Source: Nocardiopsis mwathae
Lineage (GTDB): Bacteria > Actinomycetota > Actinomycetes > Streptosporangiales > Streptosporangiaceae
Reading direction: 5' to 3'
Length of the DNA: 64,000 nt
Assembly (NCBI RefSeq): GCF_014201195.1
Contig: NZ_JACHDS010000001.1
Span: 186,001-250,000, forward strand
Shown one piece after another: positions 17,887 to 25,124 of the stretch; position 1 is the first letter of the stretch, and each line of letters starts with the position of its first letter. Made by a program: the position numbers and the translations under genes. The notes under the pieces were generated by a model. The model was not told the origin of the DNA. It searched no databases and worked only from the letters and a program-made list of their open reading frames with translations.

Positions 17887-19322
17887 GGCTGATCGTCGAG
17901 AACCGGTTCGCCCTGCTGGGACTGGTCGCGATCGCGCTGGCCGCGCTGTTCGGCGTGGCGTTCGCGACCCGCTCCATGGGGGCCGACGCCGGGGCCGCCG
18001 CCCCCGCCTTCGAGCAGGTGCCGGTGGAATCGGCGCTGCGGGTGTGCCCGGCGCCGGTCGGCGGCGACCGGGAGAGCGAGCTGTCGACCTACACCCCCGT
18101 GGGCGGGACGGGTGGCGGCACGCTGAGTGCCGGACCCGATATCGAGGGCGCCCCGCCCATGGGCGAGACGGGTGAGGCCGGTCGGCCGTGGACCCAGGAT
18201 GTGACCGACGTCGAGCGGCCCACCGTCGTGCGGGCCGAGGGGGCCATGGCGGCCGGGTTGGAGGCCGTCCAGACGACCGTCGGCGAGGACGACCCCTACG
18301 TCGCCCAGGTGCGCTGCATCGAACCCGGCGTGAGCACGTGGTTCGCCGCACCCGGGGAGAACGGGCTGGAGAAGCTGCGGGTGCACGTGGCCAACGTCGA
18401 CGGCACCGCCGCCACCGTCAACGTGGACGTCTACACACCCGACGGCCCGCTCGTCGGCGAGGAGACACGGGGGGTGCCGGTCGACGCCCACGGCGAGGCC
18501 GTGATCGACCTGACCGGCCTGGTCGACGGGGTGGACACGGCCGTGGTGCATGTCCGCACCAACGTCGGCCGGGTCGCGGCGGCCCTGTTCGCCGAGAACA
18601 CCGAGACCGGCGCGGACTGGGTCGCGCCGACGCAGGCCCCGGCCGAGCGCCTGGCGATCCCGGGCGTCCCCGGCGGCGGGGGCGGTCGGCAGCTGATCGT
18701 CGCCGCGACGGGGGAGGAAGCCGTCACCGCGGACGTGCGCGTGTACACCACCGAGGGCGAACTGGACCACGAGGGCTTCACCGGCCTGAGTATCCCGCCG
18801 GGGGCGTCCATGCCGCTGAGCCTGCAGGACGCGCTGGGCCGGCAGGAGGCCACCATCGTCGTCGAGGCCGACGGCCCCGTCGTCGCGGGGGTGGCCACCG
18901 CGCGGTCGGGCGGCAGGGACACCGCGTACGCGGCCGCGGCGGACCCGCTGGAGGGGACGGTCGACGGTCGCGGCATCCTCCCGGCGGCCCCGGACGGCGT
19001 TTCGACCCGCCTCCTCCTCGGTGCACCGGAGGGGGCCGCGACCGTGGTCGTCACCGCGGTCGCCGAGGACGGGGAGCGCGGCGAACGCCAGACCGTCCAG
19101 GTCGAGGCAGGGCACACCACCACCGCCGACCTGGAGACCCCGGACGGCGCCCACGTTCTGATGGTCGAAGTCGCCGAGGACTCCGGACCGGTCTACGCGG
19201 CCCGCGTCCTGTCCGACGGCTCGGGCGACAAGCGGGTCACCGCCACACTGCCGGTCCTACCCGCCCCGGCCGAGGTCCTGCTGCCCCCGGTCCAGGACAC
19301 CCTCACCGGTGTGGTGCCCTGA
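17883..19322 (+). CDS. DUF5719-family membrane-anchored extracytoplasmic protein
   Basis: A 479-residue protein with one N-terminal membrane anchor (FALLGLVAIALAALFGVAFA) and a long secreted part made of repeated beta-strand units (VNVDVYTPDGPL, TADVRVYTTEGEL, IPPGASMPLSLQDAL). This layout and its coupling to a GT2 membrane protein match the DUF5719 family of actinobacteria, whose function is not established. It overlaps the upstream gene by four bases. A role as a periplasmic-side partner of the glycosyltransferase, for instance binding or presenting the glycan, is inferred from this coupling only. Confidence 0.8.
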   Translation: MRLIVENRFALLGLVAIALAALFGVAFATRSMGADAGAAAPAFEQVPVESALRVCPAPVGGDRESELSTYTPVGGTGGGTLSAGPDIEGAPPMGETGEAGRPWTQDVTDVERPTVVRAEGAMAAGLEAVQTTVGEDDPYVAQVRCIEPGVSTWFAAPGENGLEKLRVHVANVDGTAATVNVDVYTPDGPLVGEETRGVPVDAHGEAVIDLTGLVDGVDTAVVHVRTNVGRVAAALFAENTETGADWVAPTQAPAERLAIPGVPGGGGGRQLIVAATGEEAVTADVRVYTTEGELDHEGFTGLSIPPGASMPLSLQDALGRQEATIVVEADGPVVAGVATARSGGRDTAYAAAADPLEGTVDGRGILPAAPDGVSTRLLLGAPEGAATVVVTAVAEDGERGERQTVQVEAGHTTTADLETPDGAHVLMVEVAEDSGPVYAARVLSDGSGDKRVTATLPVLPAPAEVLLPPVQDTLTGVVP

Positions 19323-19368
19323 CACGCGCCGGGCCGCAGCCTGGGCGGGCGGCTCCGGGCACGGGGGC

Positions 19369-19803
19369 TCACGCCTCGGGGTCGACGGTCTCCGGCTCCA
19401 GGCCCAGCAGGTTGGCGACCTCCTCGACGACGGTGTCGTAGACGAGGAGCGCCATCTCCTCCGGTTCCTTGGTGCGGATCTCCACCGGGCGGCGGTAGAT
19501 GATGATGCGCGCCTGCCCGGACCGGGTCGATTCGAGCCGGGAGAAGGGGATGCCGTCTTCCGCGGTGACCCCGGCGGGGACCTGCGGCACGTCCTCGACC
19601 AGGAATTCCACGTTGGCCAGTTCCCGGGCCCACAGGCGCTCCAAGCGCTCGACGGCGTCGAGCACGAGGTCGTCGAAGATCTGTGCCCTGCTGCGGGCGA
19701 TAGGGAGTTCAGGCGGAGCCAGAGGTCCGCGAATGCCGCGCCCGCGGCGGTCACGGCGCCGTATTCGGTCGGCTTGCGGCCTGTGAAGGTGCACTCGTCG
19801 CAC
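19369..19803 (-). CDS. metallopeptidase-family (zincin-like) protein with degenerate HExxH
   Basis: A 144-residue protein matching the small actinobacterial metallopeptidase family found beside whiB and DUF3499 (M. tuberculosis Rv3259 position). Recognisable blocks are RGRGIRGPLAPPELP, FDDLVLDAVERLERLW, VEFLVEDVP and IIIYRRPVEIR. Where active members have HExxHxxG, this one reads EEVANLLG: the glutamate and glycine remain but both zinc-binding histidines are replaced by Glu and Asn. It is therefore unlikely to bind zinc in the usual way and may be a non-catalytic or altered enzyme. The GTG start at 19803 is near the divergent DUF3499 gene. Its cellular role is unknown. Confidence 0.8.
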   Translation of the reverse strand: MRRVHLHRPQADRIRRRDRRGRGIRGPLAPPELPIARSRAQIFDDLVLDAVERLERLWARELANVEFLVEDVPQVPAGVTAEDGIPFSRLESTRSGQARIIIYRRPVEIRTKEPEEMALLVYDTVVEEVANLLGLEPETVDPEA

Positions 19804-19992
19804 GCTCTGAGACTATGCCATCCGAGCCCATCGCGCAGCCCCGCCCCGAGGCGCGGGCGGGCGCGCCTTCGGGCGGCCCCGCAGCGCGGGCGGGCCGGAC
19901 CGTAACCCCTGCGGGCCCGAGGACGTGGTCACGGGGGCGTGCGCCGGTAACGGACACGGGGGGCAATGCTGGCGCGTTGCAGGAGAAAGGCC

Positions 19993-19998
19993 TAGAGT
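19993..19998 (+). promoter_or_regulatory. putative -10 box of DUF3499 gene, leaderless
   Basis: TAGAGT lies 8 bases before the GTG at 20007. The only ribosome-site-like sequence (AGGAGAAAGG, 19981-19990) is too far upstream, which supports leaderless translation. Confidence 0.5.
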
Positions 19999-20006
19999 CT
20001 ATCCCC

Positions 20007-20414
20007 GTGAGCGTTGTCCGACGCTGCTCGCGTACCGCGTGCAGGCAGCCAGCAGTCTTCACGCTCACCTATGTCTACGCCGACTCCACCGCGGTCCTCG
20101 GCCCGCTCGCCGCCTACGTCGAGCCGCACTGCTACGACCTGTGCGCCATGCACGCCGAACGCCTCACCGCGCCGCGCGGCTGGGAGGTCGTGCGGCTGCC
20201 CGCCGACAACACCGGCGGCGGCCCCGGCAGCGACGACCTGGAGGCGCTGGCCAACGCCGTCCGCGAGGCGGCCCGACCACCGGCCGTGCGCGACCCCGTC
20301 GGACAGGGTGTCGAAACCCACCGCCGCGGCCACCTGCGCGTCGTGAAATCCGAGCCGCAGCGCCCCCAGCACCCACCTGACCAGCGCCCGGGCCGCCCGC
20401 CGCGCGACGCCTGA
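20007..20414 (+). CDS. DUF3499-family zinc-ribbon-like protein
   Basis: A 135-residue protein with the DUF3499 signature: an N-terminal RRCSRTACRQPA cysteine pair, TLTYVYADSTAVLGPLA, and a second cysteine/histidine cluster HCYDLCAMHAERLTAPRGW. The two cysteine pairs probably bind zinc. The C-terminal ~60 residues are polar and proline-rich without visible domains. The start is set at GTG 20007 because homology begins there and a -10 box is placed for a leaderless mRNA; an upstream in-frame ATG (19815) would add an unconvincing Pro/Ala-rich extension. The family sits next to manB across actinobacteria (Rv3258c position). Function is unknown. Confidence 0.85.
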   Translation: MSVVRRCSRTACRQPAVFTLTYVYADSTAVLGPLAAYVEPHCYDLCAMHAERLTAPRGWEVVRLPADNTGGGPGSDDLEALANAVREAARPPAVRDPVGQGVETHRRGHLRVVKSEPQRPQHPPDQRPGRPPRDA

Positions 20415-20528
20415 ACGCCACCGGCCGTTCGTCGGCCGCCCACCCCGGTCTTGTACGTTGGTAGGCGTGCGCGGGCACGGCGCTCGCGCCCGCGCAACCC
20501 TGTCCGTCGCGTGAGATCCGGAGCAGCT

Positions 20529-21893
20529 GTGGGCGACCTCGGTCAGATCTTCAAGGCATACGACATCCGGGGCGTGGTCCCGGACACGCTGGACGCCGGC
20601 ATCTCACGGGCCATCGGCGCGGCGTTCGCCCGCGTGGCGGGGGGTGCGGCAGTCGTCGTCGCGCACGACATGCGGCCGTCCTCACCCGAACTCGCCGCCG
20701 CGTTCGCCGAGGGCGTCACCTCGCAGGGCGTCGACGTCGTGTTCGCCGGGCTGGGCTCGACCGACCTGCTGTACTACGCCTCCGGGCACCTCGGGCTGCC
20801 CGGCGCGATGTTCACCGCCAGCCACAACCCGGCCCAGTACAACGGCATCAAAATGTGCCGGGCCGAGGCGGCGCCGATCAGCTCGGAGACCGGGCTGGAC
20901 GAGATCCGCGCGCTCGCCGAGAAGGGCGTGCCGGCCCATGAGGGCCCCGAGGGAACCGTGACCGAGCGCGACATGCTCGCCGGCTACGCCGCGCACCTGC
21001 GCTCACTGGTGGACCTCTCCGACATCCGTCCACTGAAAGTCGTCGTGGACGCCGGGAACGGCATGGGCGGCCACACCGTTCCGGCGGTGCTCGGCGACAC
21101 CGTGCTCGACCCGCTGCCGCTGGAGGTCGTGCCGCTGTACTTCGAGCTCGACGGCACGTTCCCCAACCACCCGGCCAACCCGCTGGACCCCGACAACATC
21201 GTCGATCTGCAGGCCAGGGTGCGCGCCACCGGCGCCGACATCGGCCTGGCGTTCGACGGCGACGCCGACCGCTGCTTCGTCGTCGACGAGCGCGGCGAGC
21301 CGGTCCCGCCGTCGGCCATCACCGCGATGGTCGCGGTCCGGGAGCTGGCCAAGGAGCCGGGCGCGACCATCATCCACAACCTGATCACCTCGCACGCCGT
21401 CCCGGAGATCGTCCGCGAGCACGGCGGCGAGCCGGTGCGGACCCGTGTCGGGCACTCCTTCATCAAGGAGACGATGGCCCAGACCGGGGCGATCTTCGGC
21501 GGCGAGCACTCGGCGCACTACTACTTCCGCGACTTCTGGCGGGCCGACACCGGAATGCTGGCGGCCATGCACGTGCTGCGGTTCCTCGGCTCCGGCACCG
21601 GTAAACTGTCGGAGATCACCGCAGAGTACTCGCGCTACGCGGCCTCGGGCGAGATCAACTCCGAGGTCGTCGACCAGGGTGGGCGCATGGCCGCCGTGAG
21701 CGAGGCCTACGCGGGCCGCGCCGACGCCCGGATCGACCACCTCGACGGGCTGACCGTGGCGCTCGCCGACGGGAGCTGGTTCAACGTGCGCGCCTCGAAC
21801 ACCGAGCCGCTGCTCCGGCTCAACGTCGAGGCGCCCGACACCGCGACCATGGCCAAGCTCCGCGACGACGTCCTGGCCGTCATCCGGGCCTGA
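20529..21893 (+). CDS. manB: phosphomannomutase/phosphoglucomutase
   Basis: A 454-residue alpha-D-phosphohexomutase. The catalytic phosphoserine loop is TASHNPAQYNG (Ser98). The magnesium site is DGDADR with aspartates 243, 245 and 247. The sugar-binding loop is GGEHSAHYYFRD and the phosphate-binding loop RASNTEPLLRLN. It interconverts mannose-6-P and mannose-1-P, supplying GDP-mannose for glycans and lipoglycans, and probably glucose phosphates too. GTG 20529 is chosen because GGAG precedes it by five bases and FKAYDIRG follows at the usual distance. The neighbouring DUF3499 gene is upstream in the same direction. The SIS and manA genes that often follow manB in relatives are not present here. 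Confidence 0.95.
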   Translation: MGDLGQIFKAYDIRGVVPDTLDAGISRAIGAAFARVAGGAAVVVAHDMRPSSPELAAAFAEGVTSQGVDVVFAGLGSTDLLYYASGHLGLPGAMFTASHNPAQYNGIKMCRAEAAPISSETGLDEIRALAEKGVPAHEGPEGTVTERDMLAGYAAHLRSLVDLSDIRPLKVVVDAGNGMGGHTVPAVLGDTVLDPLPLEVVPLYFELDGTFPNHPANPLDPDNIVDLQARVRATGADIGLAFDGDADRCFVVDERGEPVPPSAITAMVAVRELAKEPGATIIHNLITSHAVPEIVREHGGEPVRTRVGHSFIKETMAQTGAIFGGEHSAHYYFRDFWRADTGMLAAMHVLRFLGSGTGKLSEITAEYSRYAASGEINSEVVDQGGRMAAVSEAYAGRADARIDHLDGLTVALADGSWFNVRASNTEPLLRLNVEAPDTATMAKLRDDVLAVIRA

Positions 21894-21938
21894 CCGCGCC
21901 GCCCGCCGCGGACCGCCGCACCGACACGAGACGAGAAG

Positions 21939-22121
21939 ATGAGCATGAGCGCGAAGATCGACGACTGGCTGCTGGAGATTCTGGCCTGCCCCAAGAGCAA
22001 GGCGCCGCTGCGCCTTGACGCGGAGGCGGGCGAGCTGGTCTGCGACGAGAGCGGGCTGGCCTACCCGATCCGCGACGGAATCCCCGTCCTGCTCGTCGAC
22101 GAGGCCCGCGAGATCCGCTGA
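21939..22121 (+). CDS. Trm112-like short zinc-ribbon protein
   Basis: A 60-residue protein of the Trm112/YcaR family: LLEILACPKSKAPLRL, LVCDESGLAYPIRDGIPVLL, then an acidic end. The usual CPxC pair is reduced to a single cysteine in ACPKSK, and one further cysteine is left, so a complete zinc site is doubtful. It is 45 bases downstream of manB and likely in its operon. Members of the family act as small stabilising partners of methyltransferases or other enzymes; the partner here is unknown. Confidence 0.85.
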   Translation: MSMSAKIDDWLLEILACPKSKAPLRLDAEAGELVCDESGLAYPIRDGIPVLLVDEAREIR

Positions 22122-22425
22122 CACCCGGGGTGCCCGGTGGGTCCGGCACCGCACCGCGGCCCGCGCCGCGATGTTCCACTGCGTCCACATCCGGTCAGGA
22201 TGCGGAGGGGGCGGGGCGTCGCGGCGTTGTCGCTTCGGGCGATTTCGCCGGGAGCCGAGCCGTTCGGCCGATTCCGCCGCTCTGCGGGGAACGGTCCGCC
22301 GGTTTGATCGCTCTAACCGATTGCGCCACTGTGGACTCACATGCGGCGTATGGCGTCTGCGGCCAACCCCTACCCTGGTCGTGCGCCCGCGCCAGAAAGA
22401 CACGACCTCGCCTAGGAGGAGATCG
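22122..22425. other. intergenic region before Ser/Thr kinase gene
   Basis: About 300 bases without a supported gene. A TACCCT at 22371-22376 could be the -10 box of the kinase gene, though no clear -35 is seen. No hairpin terminator for the manB operon is obvious, and no repeat stands out. Confidence 0.3.
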
Positions 22426-23727
22426 ATGCCCGGTCCCGAGTCGCTGATGCCGAGCGATCCCAGCGCCTTCGGCGACTACACCGTGGTCGGACGCCTCGGC
22501 AAGGGCGGCCAGGGCGTCGTCTACCTCGGCCGGGACCCGGACGGCGACGAGTACGCGATCAAGGTCCTCAACGACGAGTGGTCCCAGGACACCGACCTCC
22601 GCAGGCGCTTCGAGAAGGAGGTCCGGGCCGCGCGGAAGGTGGCGTCCTTCTGCACCGCGGCGATCCACGACGCCCGGCTCGACGAGGACCCGCCCTACGT
22701 CGTCAGCGAGTACGTCCCCGGCCAGTCGCTGCAGGAGGCGGTGGTGGCCAAGGGGCCGCACAAGGGCGCCCAGCTGCAGCGGCTCGCCGTGTCGACCGCG
22801 ACCGCGCTGGTCGCCATCCACCAGGCGGGGATCGTGCACCGGGACTTCAAGCCCGGCAACGTGCTCCTGGGGCCGGACGGGCCGCGGGTGATCGACTTCG
22901 GCATCGCCCGTGTCGTCGACGGCACCGCCACCATGACCAACTCGATCGTCGGCACCCCCTCCTACATGGCGCCGGAGCAGATCGAGGGCAAGAACATCAC
23001 CGACAGGGTGGACATCTTCGCCTGGGGCTGCGTGGTCGCGTTCGCGTCCACCGGCAACGCCCCCTTCGGCCAGGACAGCGTGCCCGCGGTCGTGCACCGC
23101 GTCGTCAGCGCTCCGCCCGACCTTGACGGGGTGCCCGACGCGCTGCTGCCCATCGTGAGCCAGTGCCTGGACAAGGACCCCGACCGGCGTCCCAGCGCCC
23201 AGGCGCTGCTGATGCGGCTCCTCGGGCACGACGACCCCGCCGACTCCACCTCCACGGCGGACGCCGTCCGCGAGGGCGAGCGCATCGCCGAGGCGGGCGC
23301 CCCCAGCGGCCTGCGGGCGCCCCACGGTCCGGCGACCCCGAGCGGACCGCAGACCCCGTTCCCCGCGCCCGGGCAGCCGGGGCCGGTCATGGGCGCCCGG
23401 CCGATGACCGGGCCGCAGCAGGGCGCCTACGTGCCCATGGCCAACCAGCCCGGACCGCAGCCGCCGCACGGGGGCCGCCCCGGCCCGACCGGCGCCCACC
23501 CGAGCATGGGAGCCCACTACGCGCCGCCCGCCGGGCCGAACACCACCTACGGGGCCATGCACGGCATGCCCACCCAGGCGCCACGCCCCGCCATGCCGCC
23601 GCAGAAGCAGGCCGCACGTCAGAACGCGCCGGAGGACCCGATCTTCTCGCAGGGGTGGATGGTCCCCGCGGTGCTGATCGCGATCATCATCCTGGTCCTG
23701 CTGCTCGTGCTGCTCTCGATCGGGTAG
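22426..23727 (+). CDS. Hanks-type Ser/Thr protein kinase with C-terminal membrane anchor
   Basis: A 433-residue eukaryotic-like kinase. The N-terminal domain shows the glycine loop GKGGQGVVYLG, the ATP lysine (Lys46 in YAIKVL), the catalytic loop HRDFKPGN (Asp140), the metal site DFGIAR (Asp157) and MAPEQ. Residues about 270-405 are Pro/Gly/Ala/Gln-rich and unstructured. The protein ends with one hydrophobic helix (MVPAVLIAIIILVLLLVLLS) and stops at once: there is no external sensor domain such as PASTA repeats. It is thus a tail-anchored cytoplasmic kinase. AGGAGGAG gives a strong ribosome site. Its targets are unknown. Kinases of this form are common in Streptomyces-like genomes. Confidence 0.93.
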   Translation: MPGPESLMPSDPSAFGDYTVVGRLGKGGQGVVYLGRDPDGDEYAIKVLNDEWSQDTDLRRRFEKEVRAARKVASFCTAAIHDARLDEDPPYVVSEYVPGQSLQEAVVAKGPHKGAQLQRLAVSTATALVAIHQAGIVHRDFKPGNVLLGPDGPRVIDFGIARVVDGTATMTNSIVGTPSYMAPEQIEGKNITDRVDIFAWGCVVAFASTGNAPFGQDSVPAVVHRVVSAPPDLDGVPDALLPIVSQCLDKDPDRRPSAQALLMRLLGHDDPADSTSTADAVREGERIAEAGAPSGLRAPHGPATPSGPQTPFPAPGQPGPVMGARPMTGPQQGAYVPMANQPGPQPPHGGRPGPTGAHPSMGAHYAPPAGPNTTYGAMHGMPTQAPRPAMPPQKQAARQNAPEDPIFSQGWMVPAVLIAIIILVLLLVLLSIG

Positions 23728-23764
23728 CGGCTCCCGGCGAGGTCGGCGTGCAGCGGCCGGGGCG

Positions 23765-24952
23765 TCAGTACATCGCGTGGGTCAACCGGTCGATGGCCCG
23801 TGAGGCCACGTCGTCCACGAACGCCTCCACGTCCGGCCAGCGCTCGTCCGCGCAGTCGGTGGGGATGATGGTGACGCAGTCGATGCAGGCGAGGTCGAGC
23901 ACGTCGACCCGCCCCTCCTCGCCGACCAGCACCCCGTCGGCGTTGACCGCCAGTACCCCCGTGGACGGCGGCCCCACCTGCTGCACGGCCACCAGCAGAC
24001 TCAGCACCGCCTCCGCCGCCGCGATCTCCATCGACGACCACCAGCAGCCCGGACCCCGCTCGAAGAGCGCGCGGGTGGCGGCCTCGTCGCAGCGCCGCGC
24101 CGTGGCGTCCTCGGCGACGTCCCCGGCGCTGTGCGCGACCCGGGCGTCCGGGTCGAGCTCGCGCAGCACCTGGGTCAGCGAGTCCCCGCGACGGCGCAGA
24201 TGCTCCTGGATCCTGCGGTGCAGCGCGCCGGCCAGCGGTGCGGGCCCGTGCGACGTGGTGGTCTCCCTGGTCGGCGCCGACACGGGGGTCCGGCTGAGCT
24301 CGGCGCGGAGTGCGGCCGCGGCCAGGTCGGCGAAGATCGGGATCAGCGCGATCAGCCGATCGTAGGAGTCGGCGCGGGAGCGGACCGCCAGCATGCGCGG
24401 CCGCAGGCGGCGGTCCACCGGCAGTGGCGGGTAGCCGGAGCGCATCAGCGACAGCGAGGCGAGTACCCAGGGCAGCGGGTGGGGCCGCGGGGGCACGGGC
24501 ACATCCGGCCAGAGCTCCGCCTCGCAGGCCAGGAACAGGTGGGCGGCGCGGATGACCGGGTGGGTCTCCACCGTCGCCGCCTCCGCCAGCACCTTGCCGG
24601 ACTGCTCGGGCAGGTCGGGCGGCAGGCCGAAGTCCGGCGCCCGCCGTGCCAGGTCACTGAGGTAGCCCGGGGTGAGGCTCTCCCCCGAGCGGCACTCGGC
24701 GGCCAGCTCCACCAGGATGTCCTCCTCGGCCCGGAGCCGGTCCGGGGCGGCCTCCTCCTGTTCGGCCAGCAGCCGCAGTTCCCGCAGGTGGCGTCGGAGG
24801 ACTCTGCGCAGGGCCTCCTGCGGGCGGCCCCCGGCGGTGTACCGCTGGTGGTCGGCGCAGGCATCGCGGAGCCGGTCGAGATCGGCCAGCCGCCGGCGGA
24901 TCGGGGCCGGGAAGCGGTCCAGGGCGAAGGGTCGGCCTTGATGCGGGTTCAC
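23765..24952 (-). CDS. unrecognised protein, possible degenerate Fic-like fold
   Basis: A 395-residue soluble, mostly helical protein that I do not recognise with confidence. The central part (HPLPWVLASLSLMRSGYPPLPV) resembles the helix after the active site of Fic AMP-transferases, where families read LLMNLLLLRAGYPP, but the catalytic HPFx(D/E)GNGR motif is absent. The N-terminal part is rich in Arg/Leu heptads (LRRVLRRHLRELRLLAEQEE), suggesting a coiled coil. The C-terminal part (LAVNADGVLVGEEGRVDVLDL) looks beta-rich. Translation starts at GTG 24952 with a -10 box 7 bases away and no ribosome site. It runs convergently with the kinase gene and divergently from the acyltransferase gene. Confidence 0.6.
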   Translation of the reverse strand: MNPHQGRPFALDRFPAPIRRRLADLDRLRDACADHQRYTAGGRPQEALRRVLRRHLRELRLLAEQEEAAPDRLRAEEDILVELAAECRSGESLTPGYLSDLARRAPDFGLPPDLPEQSGKVLAEAATVETHPVIRAAHLFLACEAELWPDVPVPPRPHPLPWVLASLSLMRSGYPPLPVDRRLRPRMLAVRSRADSYDRLIALIPIFADLAAAALRAELSRTPVSAPTRETTTSHGPAPLAGALHRRIQEHLRRRGDSLTQVLRELDPDARVAHSAGDVAEDATARRCDEAATRALFERGPGCWWSSMEIAAAEAVLSLLVAVQQVGPPSTGVLAVNADGVLVGEEGRVDVLDLACIDCVTIIPTDCADERWPDVEAFVDDVASRAIDRLTHAMY

Positions 24953-24959
24953 GTTTGTG

Positions 24960-24965
24960 ACAGTA
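24960..24965 (-). promoter_or_regulatory. putative -10 box, leaderless leftward transcript
   Basis: Reading leftward, TACTGT is followed after 7 bases by the GTG start of the gene ending at 23765. No ribosome binding site is present. Confidence 0.4.
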
Positions 24966-25124
24966 GCCCGCGAAGGCCCGCCGAAAACCTGACTCGGCGG
25001 GATCCGTCCCCGTCGGCCGGAAATTCCGCGCGGGCCACCGGAGGTTCAGACGCGGTATCCCCGGCGGTAACGCCCGCGGGGCAGCATCGCATACCTCCGT
25101 CCCCCCGAGGTTGGTCGTTCCCCC

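Noticed and set aside
15418-18351. 977-codon leftward open frame opposite the GT2 gene
   Set aside because: Arg/Pro/Gln-rich shadow frame; the forward frame shows clear GT2 motifs and membrane helices.
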